Notes under the pieces: generated by a model
What the model saw: the letters and a program-made list of their open reading frames with translations, nothing else
Told to the model about the DNA's origin: nothing
Database searches by the model: none
DNA from: Thermoplasmata archaeon
GTDB taxonomy: Archaea > Thermoplasmatota > DTKX01 > GCA-020343715
Reading direction: 5' to 3'
Assembly (NCBI GenBank): GCA_020343715.1
Contig: CP070808.1
Coordinates: 1,441,375-1,455,369 of the forward strand
DNA length: 13,995 nt
Program-made: the position numbers and the translations under genes
Part shown: positions 7,326 to 13,129 of the stretch, piece after piece
Position numbering within the stretch: the stretch's first letter is position 1
Layout: each line of letters opens with the position of its first letter

Positions 7326-7700
7326 GTGCCCCGACACCACCGCGTCCACTCCATGAAGGGCTTCCTGGGCTTCATGGTGCTCTGGATGCTCAGGGACGAG
7401 CCCAAGACGGGGATGGAACTGGCCCGCGAGCTGGAGGAGCGTAGGGGTCATCGCCCCAGTCCCGGGACGATCTACCCCGTCCTCAAGGTCATGACGGAGA
7501 GGGGCCTCCTGTCGGTCGACGACGAGAAGCGCTACTCGCTGACCGACGAGGGACGCGATGAGCTGGACCGGTCGCTGGACCACTTCTTCTCCATGTTCTT
7601 CGACATCGACGAGATGCGCGAGGCTTGCCAGTGCGGAGCGGGCCCCCGGGCCGTGGTCATAAAGATGAAGGGGTCACGGTCCCCCGACGACGAGGCCTAG
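7326..7700 (+). CDS. PadR-family winged-helix transcriptional regulator
   Basis: 124 residues from GTG 7326. The PadR fold is clear: an opening helix (SMKGFLGFMVLWMLRDEP), the family motif of G-M-E-L-A-R-E-L, the recognition region RPSPGTIYPVLKVMTERGLL (43-62) and the wing ending YSLTDEGRDEL (70-80), followed by a dimerisation helix (81-99). Family members are usually dimeric repressors that bind inverted repeats, often their own promoter; the TATCGG array just upstream fits this. Unusual are an N-terminal PRHHRVH cluster (His4, His5, His8) and a C-terminal Cys-x-Cys (101 and 103, ACQCGAG), which could bind metal or sense redox state; that is inference. ATG 7353 (Met10) is the alternative start and would remove the His cluster. 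The divergent neighbour is the His-rich protein, and a SagB-type dehydrogenase follows 59 bp downstream on the same strand. Confidence 0.92.
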   Translation: MPRHHRVHSMKGFLGFMVLWMLRDEPKTGMELARELEERRGHRPSPGTIYPVLKVMTERGLLSVDDEKRYSLTDEGRDELDRSLDHFFSMFFDIDEMREACQCGAGPRAVVIKMKGSRSPDDEA

Positions 7701-7759
7701 GACTCGTGCCGGGGATAGAGGGCGGAAACGTTTTCTCGCCACCGGGTCATGACGGTAAC

Positions 7760-8494
7760 ATGACCTCGAAGCGGCGCATCGGCCAGGAGTTCCAGGATGA
7801 GACCTCTTACAGGAGGGGGGAGATGGACGGCCACTCCCTGGACTGGTCCGGCAAGCCGGGGGTGATGCACCACTTCTCCGACGTGGAGAGCATCAAGCTC
7901 CCCGCCCCCAAGGAACGGGCTGGACCGTCCCTCTGGACGATCATGGGGACACGCCGGTCCCGGAGGAACTACGCGCCCCACCCGATGAAGCAGGAGGACC
8001 TCTCCCAGGTGCTCTGGGCGGCAGCCGGGGTCACCGCCACCGCCAAGGGGCTCCCCCTCAGGACTGCCCCGTCCGCGGGGGGCCTGTACCCCATCGAGAC
8101 CTACGTGGTGGTGAACGACGTCCACGGCATGGAGCCCGGGGTGTACCACTACTTTCCCCTAAAGCACTCCCTGGAGCTCCTGAGGAAGGGGGACTACTCC
8201 AACGCAGCGGCCCACGCTGGCCTGGACCAGCGGATGGCCAAGAACGCAGGAGCTGTCCTCATCTGGACCGCCGTGGTGGAGCGGGGGACGTGGAAGTACC
8301 GCCAACGTGCCTTCCGGTACATCTACCTGGACGCGGGCCACATCGCCCAGAACGTGGCGTTGGCCGCCGAGGGATTGGGATTGGGCTCTTGCGCCATCGG
8401 TGCCCTTTACGACGACGAGGTCAACGAGCTTGTGGGGGCCGACGGCGAGGACGAGATAGCGGTCTACATGACCTGCGTCGGCAACAAACGGTGA
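7760..8494 (+). CDS. SagB-type FMN-dependent dehydrogenase (nitroreductase superfamily)
   Basis: 244 residues from ATG 7760. Family marks are GQEFQDETSYRR followed by GHSLDWSGKP near the N-terminus, the FMN phosphate-binding RRSRRNY (65-71), the SagB signature TAPSAGGLYPIE (102-113) and the C-terminal block AQNVALAAEGLGLGSCAIGA (ending near 214). Members bind FMN; in toxin-like peptide clusters SagB oxidises azolines to azoles, but many archaeal and bacterial copies stand alone with unknown substrates. No YcaO cyclodehydratase or clear precursor peptide is in the window, so a peptide-modifying role is not supported. It lies 59 bp after padR on the same strand and may be cotranscribed; the GGAAACGTTTTC string (7723-7734) could be part of a separate control element. 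The frame is open upstream but that part overlaps padR, and Met at 7760 starts at the conserved region. Probably cytoplasmic and soluble. Confidence 0.88.
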   Translation: MTSKRRIGQEFQDETSYRRGEMDGHSLDWSGKPGVMHHFSDVESIKLPAPKERAGPSLWTIMGTRRSRRNYAPHPMKQEDLSQVLWAAAGVTATAKGLPLRTAPSAGGLYPIETYVVVNDVHGMEPGVYHYFPLKHSLELLRKGDYSNAAAHAGLDQRMAKNAGAVLIWTAVVERGTWKYRQRAFRYIYLDAGHIAQNVALAAEGLGLGSCAIGALYDDEVNELVGADGEDEIAVYMTCVGNKR

Positions 8495-8501
8495 TGGATC
8501 A

Positions 8502-9119
8502 TCAGTACCTCTGGGTCACACCAATGGGTGTGTCCAGGAAGGCGTCCTTCCCTATCACGATGAGGACCAGGGCGATGAGGGCGAACAGGAACGAGATGCC
8601 GAAGAAGCCACCGTTCAACATACCGCAGATGGCTCCGATGAGGGCGACGACGAACATCCGCCGTGCCATGGCCATTATCCCTCCCAGTATGGCGACGACG
8701 CTCAGGATTATCGAGATTATCAGACAGGTTCCGAGCCCGAAGAAGAAGAAAAAGGCATCATCCCAGGTGATGGCGGCCCAGATGATCCCGAGGGCACCGG
8801 AGATGAGCGACATGACTCCTCCGGCGATGGGCAGGCCTGGGCTGGGAGGGGCCTTGTATGGTGCGGGGTAACCGTACGGGTTGGCGTAGATGGGGGGTGG
8901 GTACTGGGCGTACGCCGGAGGAGGTGGCTGGTAGCTGTACCTCACGTCGGTGGTCCCCTGGTGGTAGGGGTTCCCCTGGGGCACCCCAGAACCGTCGTCC
9001 CAGTACCTGTCGGACTGGGGCGCGGTGGGGTCATAATAGGGGTCCTTCGAGGGTGTGGCCTCGGACCATCGGTCCTGGGAGGCCTGCCAACCCTGGTGGC
9101 GCCTTCTCTCGCCCGTCAA
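8502..9119 (-). CDS. Membrane protein with Pro/Tyr-rich N-terminus and four predicted helices
   Basis: 205 residues. Residues 1-94 are hydrophilic and rich in Pro, Tyr, Gln and Gly (YSYQPPPPAYAQYPPPIYAN), a low-complexity cytoplasmic-type tail. Four hydrophobic segments follow at about 96-118, 126-151, 155-172 and 172-190, with an odd run of five Phe (123-127), Gly-rich packing (AILGGIMAMA, GAICGMLNGG) and a short C-tail. The layout resembles DUF4064/DUF4190-like small membrane proteins common in archaea and actinobacteria, with no known biochemical role; this family link is a guess from the pattern. The start must be TTG 9117-9119: no ATG or GTG lies in frame before Gly101-Val-Met, and the frame closes at 9159-9161. 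It ends 7 bp from the end of the convergent sagB-like gene and diverges from the 712-aa secreted protein. Coding is well supported by the clear helices; the exact start is less sure. Confidence 0.85.
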   Translation of the reverse strand: MTGERRRHQGWQASQDRWSEATPSKDPYYDPTAPQSDRYWDDGSGVPQGNPYHQGTTDVRYSYQPPPPAYAQYPPPIYANPYGYPAPYKAPPSPGLPIAGGVMSLISGALGIIWAAITWDDAFFFFFGLGTCLIISIILSVVAILGGIMAMARRMFVVALIGAICGMLNGGFFGISFLFALIALVLIVIGKDAFLDTPIGVTQRY

Positions 9120-9155
9120 CGCAACAACGCCCTCGCGACCTCCGTGGGGTCGCTG

Positions 9156-9243
9156 GGTTTAACATGACCGCCTCCGGAGAAATACGTTGTGGTATGGGTT
9201 GCCAGCTTAGTCAATCCCAAAAAGGTGCTCCGAAATGCTTATC
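9156..9243. promoter_or_regulatory. Divergent promoter region of the membrane protein and the 712-aa protein
   Basis: The 185-bp gap 9120-9304 holds two AT-rich strings. GTTAAACC on the minus strand (9163-9156) lies about 40 nt before TTG 9119. GAAATGCTTATCC on the plus strand (9232-9244) lies about 65 nt before ATG 9305 and would give a leader of about 40 nt. Neither is a strong consensus. Confidence 0.35.
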
Positions 9244-9304
9244 CCCGGTAACGCCCCATCGACGGGACGGTGATGGACTGGACCCGGACGCAAGGAACGG
9301 AGCG

Positions 9305-11443
9305 ATGGGGCGGTGGGTCGTCCCCCTTGTTGCAGTGGCCCTCCTCTCCCTGGCGCTTTTGAGCATTGACGACGCCGCCGGCGAGGTGGAGAGGGCGGAC
9401 CCCTGGGAGTTTAGGTCCCAGTGGGGGTGGTTCGAGGGGGACAGGGTCCACTACTATGACCTGGGCAGGTCGACCAACGTGACGGCGCCCGTGTACAGGC
9501 TGGTTGACGGAGGAGGAGACCCCGTCCAGGGGCAGCACCTGATATTCTCAGACCTCAGACCCGGGGTGCTCGTCGGTGTACCGCCCAGTGCCAACTACTC
9601 GGACTTCCACCGGGTATGGGACGTTCCCGTGCCCGACGGTTATGTGCCTAACACCCACAGGTCCTACACCGACCTGGTAGACGCAGGGCTCACCATGTCC
9701 GTGACCGACCTGGTCCTCAACACACCCATGGTTCCTGCGGGGTCATCCCTGGTGGGCGTGGACGCCCAGCAACATCCCCTCACCGTCGGGTGGTGGGATA
9801 GGGTGGAGGTCCACTACTTCACCTTCGAGTCATCCGTGGACACCCCGGGCCTCTTCGACCCCGCATCGGGGATGGTCCTCAACACCAGCTCCATGGCAGT
9901 CTTCGACCCCCCGGGCCAGCTGGACATGTTCTACACCTATACCGATGACGTGGCCCACTCGCCCCTCTCCCGCCTCTACATCTTCAACCCCATCAGCACC
10001 GAGTTCGTGGCCGACTCCGTCAGGAGCTGGGACGAGGCCGTGGACCTGGGATTCCCCATCTTCCCCGAGGGGAACATGTACAACCGGCCTGTCGTGGGTG
10101 GCCGCGACCAGGTCCCCAGGTTCCAGCACGCGGACCCCGCCGTGTACGACCTGAAGGAGGCCTGGTCCGGCAAGACGTCCAAGGTCCTCTACTACGACAT
10201 GGGCCCGCACCTGCCTGGCCAGGCGGACCTGTACAGGTTCGTCACGACCGAGGGCGTCCCAATCATCACCCAGCACCATATCACCGAGGTGGTGGCACCC
10301 GGCATACTGCTGGGTGACGTGGAGACCCAGGGCTACTCCACCACGTGGCGGTTCCACGAGATAATCGTCGAGGACGAGGCGGCCTTCGAGCCTGACGTGA
10401 TAAAGTCCATGGACGATGTGAGGGCCATGGGATTCACCATCAACGCCACCAACGACCAGATGGTGGCGCCAATGATCACCAAGGACGCCGTCTTCCTGCC
10501 CGTTCCCTCCAACCCTCCCGGTGAGGGGCTCATGCTGGTCTGGTACCAAGGGACGGGGGTGTACCTGAACGTCCTCAAACCGGAGGGGGGACTTATGATT
10601 GGTACCATTCGTGGCAATAATGCATCGATGACCTACAAGACGGTCAACGTTACCGTGATAATGGACCCCGATGGTGTTCCCTACCCGAACGAGAGGCCCA
10701 TCCTGGAGACGCTGCCCACCGACGAGACTAACTACTCCATCGGGTGGGAGATAGTCGAGGCATCGGGTGGCGAAGGTTACCGGCACGGGCGTTTCCGCAC
10801 CCGGGTCCAGCTGGAGGAGAGGGATTGGTCCTTCGAACCCTCGGGGAACATCATCCTCGCGGGTTTCGTGGCGGGACCCATTAACGTCCCCGCTTGGAAA
10901 CCGGAGAGGTTCACCTTCGTGGTGGGACCTGTGGTGGACGAGGAGGGGAATGCCCTCAAGGGTGTGGAGGTCCGGGTCTCGCGGCAGGTGGAGGTCGTCC
11001 AGGGTCGGACGGACGCAGAGGGGAAGGTCTCGTTCGAGGTCAACAGCACATGGAACGACCAGACGGTGCAGACCTTCCTGTCCAAGGAGGGATTCTTCAA
11101 CTCCAACTTCGCCGCGGAGATCGTCGACTACGAGCACTACGTACCCCTGGGCGGTTACGTCCCCCCCATGGTGAGGGAGGACGATGGAGGGGGCCTGGAA
11201 GGTGCCTCATCCTTCGCCCTGGTGGCCATCCTGGTAATCGTACTGTTCATCATCGCCCTGCTCATCAAGGGCCGCGGCGACGAGGGACCCTCCATCTCCG
11301 ACGAGGAGGCGGACGAGATCCTGTCCGACACGGGACAGGGGGACGATGGTGAGGAGGCTGTCGACCTCGACGAGGACGGCGAGGACCACCTGACTATGCA
11401 GGACGTGGAGGAGATCGAGAGAGGCCCGGAGCGGCTCACCTAG
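9305..11443 (+). CDS. Secreted three-module surface protein with membrane anchor and acidic cytoplasmic tail
   Basis: 712 residues from ATG 9305, where a signal peptide starts (MGRWVVPLVAVALLSLALLS). GGAG lies just upstream (9299-9302). The frame is open further up to 8858, but that part runs antisense to the membrane-protein gene and before the signal peptide. The ectodomain has three diverged tandem units of about 120 residues: each has a VHYY-like strand (RVHYYDLG 47, VHYF 169, KVLYYDMG 293) and a later S-x-(D/T)-(D/E)...G-(F/L) helix-like motif (SYTDLVDAGL 120, SWDEAVDLGF 241, SMDDVRAMGF 368). A CarboxypepD_reg-like domain follows at about 538-605 (VVDEEGNALKGVEVRV). A membrane helix (about 635-655: LVAILVIVLFIIALLIKG) and a strongly acidic tail of about 55 residues end the protein. 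I do not know this repeat. Type I anchored surface protein; the acidic tail may contact cytoplasmic partners. Confidence 0.9.
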   Translation: MGRWVVPLVAVALLSLALLSIDDAAGEVERADPWEFRSQWGWFEGDRVHYYDLGRSTNVTAPVYRLVDGGGDPVQGQHLIFSDLRPGVLVGVPPSANYSDFHRVWDVPVPDGYVPNTHRSYTDLVDAGLTMSVTDLVLNTPMVPAGSSLVGVDAQQHPLTVGWWDRVEVHYFTFESSVDTPGLFDPASGMVLNTSSMAVFDPPGQLDMFYTYTDDVAHSPLSRLYIFNPISTEFVADSVRSWDEAVDLGFPIFPEGNMYNRPVVGGRDQVPRFQHADPAVYDLKEAWSGKTSKVLYYDMGPHLPGQADLYRFVTTEGVPIITQHHITEVVAPGILLGDVETQGYSTTWRFHEIIVEDEAAFEPDVIKSMDDVRAMGFTINATNDQMVAPMITKDAVFLPVPSNPPGEGLMLVWYQGTGVYLNVLKPEGGLMIGTIRGNNASMTYKTVNVTVIMDPDGVPYPNERPILETLPTDETNYSIGWEIVEASGGEGYRHGRFRTRVQLEERDWSFEPSGNIILAGFVAGPINVPAWKPERFTFVVGPVVDEEGNALKGVEVRVSRQVEVVQGRTDAEGKVSFEVNSTWNDQTVQTFLSKEGFFNSNFAAEIVDYEHYVPLGGYVPPMVREDDGGGLEGASSFALVAILVIVLFIIALLIKGRGDEGPSISDEEADEILSDTGQGDDGEEAVDLDEDGEDHLTMQDVEEIERGPERLT
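11440..11443. other. Shared CTAG: stop codons of two convergent genes overlap
   Basis: The self-complementary CTAG gives TAG on the plus strand (11441-11443, end of the 712-aa protein) and TAG on the minus strand (11442-11440, end of trm5). A TGA (11444-11446) follows at once on the plus strand as a tandem stop. Confidence 0.95.
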
Positions 11444-12444
11444 TGACCGACCCGCAGGTCCAGGCACCATTGGGAAACCCCGGGGGCGTAGGTCCTGACC
11501 TCCCGCGAGGACACTAGACGAGCGCCATCGATGGAGGCCACAATGTCCATGGCCTCGTCCTCTGTGCCGATGAGGTACAGGTGCACCATCGAGCCCTCCC
11601 GGCAGGCCCCGAGGGCCACGTCCATGAACTCGATGGCCATCGTCGGGTGGTTCATCACCACCCTGTCGAAGGTGCCCAGTCCGGGCACCACCTGCCGGGC
11701 GTCACCGTGGTGCACTGTCACAATGTCCGCGACACCGTTGGAGGCGGCATTCTCACGTGCCAGCTGGACGGCCACCTCGTTCAGGTCGATGGCATGGACC
11801 TCAGACGGCCCTCCCAGCTTTGCCGCGAGGACCGCGAAGGGACCGACGCCGCTGAACATGTCCAGCATGCGCTCCCCCTCCCTCACCATGTCGGCCACCC
11901 TCCTGTGCTCTGTGGCCAACCGGGGTGAGAAGTAGGCCCGCTCCAGGTCCACGCGAAGGTCGACCCCGTGCTCCCTGTGGACGGTGGTCAGCGGTCCCTC
12001 GCCCGCCACCAGGTCTAATGACCTGAGCCTGAGCTCCCCCACGACCCCGTCGTCGACGGCGACGGCCCGGAGCCTGGGATGGACCTTCATGAGGGCATCC
12101 CCGATCTCCGCTGCGCGGGGGCGGATGTCGTCCTTGAGCTTAAGAACGGCGATGTCGCCCACCATGTCCATGGACCGGGTCACCTCCGCCGCCAGCTCGG
12201 GGGGCAGATCTGGAGCGTCCTTGAGGGAGGTGGGCTTGACCGGTCGGTCCTCTAGATCCACCTCGACTACCTTGTAGGTGGGAGGCAGGTCCATGGCCCC
12301 GCCCACGCCCTCCTTCAGCGGGAGGAAGAGGTAACCATCCTCGACCTTGGCCTTCCGGGTCGGGTCCAGGGCACCGGCCCTGACCATCGCCCTGTGGGCA
12401 TCCTCTCCGTCCTGGGTACGGACCCTGACAGCCCTGCCACGCAT
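11440..12444 (-). CDS. trm5: tRNA (guanine37-N1)-methyltransferase, archaeal Trm5
   Basis: 334 residues from ATG 12442-12444. Transfers methyl from S-adenosylmethionine to N1 of G37 next to the anticodon, preventing +1 frameshifts; some archaeal homologues also act in wyosine synthesis. Visible parts: an N-terminal D1-like domain (about 1-75, ending YLFLPLKE), then GDIAVLKL, LVAGEGPLTTVHREHG, the family block YFSPRLATEHRRV (Glu179 is the likely catalytic acid), SAM motif I DMFSGVGPF (195-203), motif II HAIDLN, the acidic GDAR motif, and VVMNHPTMAIEF with N265 and P267. The usual NLP (or NPP) reads NHP here, which is unusual but keeps N and P. The frame is open up to 12573, but homologue-like sequence starts at this Met, the length matches the family (about 330-340) and an AT-rich box sits about 30 nt before it, suggesting a leaderless start. 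Cytoplasmic. Overlaps the convergent gene by its stop and diverges from the 12528 gene. Confidence 0.92.
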   Translation of the reverse strand: MRGRAVRVRTQDGEDAHRAMVRAGALDPTRKAKVEDGYLFLPLKEGVGGAMDLPPTYKVVEVDLEDRPVKPTSLKDAPDLPPELAAEVTRSMDMVGDIAVLKLKDDIRPRAAEIGDALMKVHPRLRAVAVDDGVVGELRLRSLDLVAGEGPLTTVHREHGVDLRVDLERAYFSPRLATEHRRVADMVREGERMLDMFSGVGPFAVLAAKLGGPSEVHAIDLNEVAVQLARENAASNGVADIVTVHHGDARQVVPGLGTFDRVVMNHPTMAIEFMDVALGACREGSMVHLYLIGTEDEAMDIVASIDGARLVSSREVRTYAPGVSQWCLDLRVGH

Positions 12445-12469
12445 CGCCGCGGCATTGTGCGGGAGGTGG

Positions 12470-12478
12470 AAAAGGTTT
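12470..12478. promoter_or_regulatory. AT-rich box between trm5 and the aldolase-like gene
   Basis: AAAAGGTTT is the only AT-rich string in the 83-bp gap 12445-12527. Read as AAACCTTTT on the minus strand it is about 30 nt from ATG 12444, fitting a leaderless trm5 start. Whether it also drives the plus gene (ATG 12528, leader of about 28 nt) is uncertain. Confidence 0.4.
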
Positions 12479-12527
12479 GCGCACGCCGCCGGAAAGCCTA
12501 TCTCCCGCCAATCCCTGTTCATCGCCG

Positions 12528-13106
12528 ATGAGGGAAGGGGAGCAGGACGTGGACGCCTCCGCCGCATGGGCATCGACGGTGAACGTCTCTCGCGAGCCCG
12601 TCAGGTCCAATGCCGTCCCCGTTATCCAGGAATGGGCCGCGGGACTTGTGGAAGCACTAGAGGCCGACGCGCTGGCGGGCGCCACCGTGGCGATGCGGCA
12701 GATGGACCACATCGTGGCCACCTGCGAGGGGGCGGACCTGGCCGCCCTGGACATGGACCGGTTCGTGGAGGTCGTCGAGTACGACCCCGTCCGACACGTG
12801 GCCATGGTGATAGGGACCCGGGACGCGCCCCGGACCATACCCCTGGTCTGGTTGGCCCTGAGGGTGTTCCCGGGGGCAGAGGGAGTGGTGGTGGTCCCAT
12901 CACTGGAGAGGGGCGAGGTGGGATTCCTCAGGAGCGCGGTAAGGGGCAGCTTCGACGAGGCCTTCGCCGTAGGGGAGCAGCTCTCCTCCCGGGGCCGCGA
13001 GGGCATCTTGGGCCCCGCAGCCACCAGCTTCGAGAGGGTCGGTACCATCCTGGTCGTGCCGCCGGGGGGCGACCCGGCAGCCGTGCTGGGAACGCTGGGC
13101 GACTGA
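12528..13106 (+). CDS. Class II aldolase/adducin-like protein apparently lacking metal ligands
   Basis: 192 residues from ATG 12528. The order of segments matches the class II aldolase/adducin fold: an N-terminal helix (IQEWAAGLVEALEADALAG), a strand pair with I-V-A-T-C-E-G-A-D-L (62-71, where the family has ILITPSGxDL), FVEVVEYDPVRHVAMVIG (79-96), a PLVWLALRVFPGAEGVVVV block (105-123, where the family has PLHLAIYRxxPxxxAVVH) and a final GTILVVPPGGDPAAVL. Catalytic family members carry G-N-x-S and an H-x-H zinc motif; here these positions read ATVA (52-55) and VVVPS (121-125), so aldolase chemistry is unlikely. It may be a binding or regulatory protein. No signal peptide. The frame is open to 12477 but only through a TTG. 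It diverges from trm5 and converges with the aminotransferase. The fold call is by eye alignment from memory and is moderate. Confidence 0.72.
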   Translation: MREGEQDVDASAAWASTVNVSREPVRSNAVPVIQEWAAGLVEALEADALAGATVAMRQMDHIVATCEGADLAALDMDRFVEVVEYDPVRHVAMVIGTRDAPRTIPLVWLALRVFPGAEGVVVVPSLERGEVGFLRSAVRGSFDEAFAVGEQLSSRGREGILGPAATSFERVGTILVVPPGGDPAAVLGTLGD

Positions 13107-13125
13107 CGGGTCGAAGGGTCCCGTC
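13105..13125. terminator. Hairpin between convergent genes
   Basis: GACGGG (13105-13110) and CCCGTC (13120-13125) form a 6-bp GC stem with a 9-nt loop in the 23-bp gap between the stops at 13106 and 13130. No T-run follows on either strand, so termination here is only suggested by position. Confidence 0.35.
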
Positions 13126-13129
13126 GGTC

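Noticed and set aside
7625..7759. In-frame upstream extension of the SagB-type protein
   Set aside because: It overlaps the padR coding region in another frame and precedes the conserved start region of the family.
6948..8494. Ribosomal peptide (azole toxin-like) cluster based on SagB plus a small Cys/Gly/His protein
   Set aside because: No YcaO, SagC/SagD-like or transporter gene is present, and the small protein ends in a charged helix instead of a leader followed by a Cys/Ser/Thr core.
8858..9304. In-frame upstream extension of the 712-aa protein
   Set aside because: It would put 149 Arg/Gly-rich residues before a clean signal peptide and overlap the opposite-strand membrane protein.
9830..11137. 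Minus-strand open frame of 435 codons antisense to the 712-aa protein
   Set aside because: The plus strand has a clear signal peptide, domains and anchor over the same bases; the antisense product is H/R/G/V-rich with no domain.
13105..13125. Hairpin as a riboswitch or small RNA
   Set aside because: Only a 6-bp stem between two convergent stop codons; no conserved core or promoter seen.
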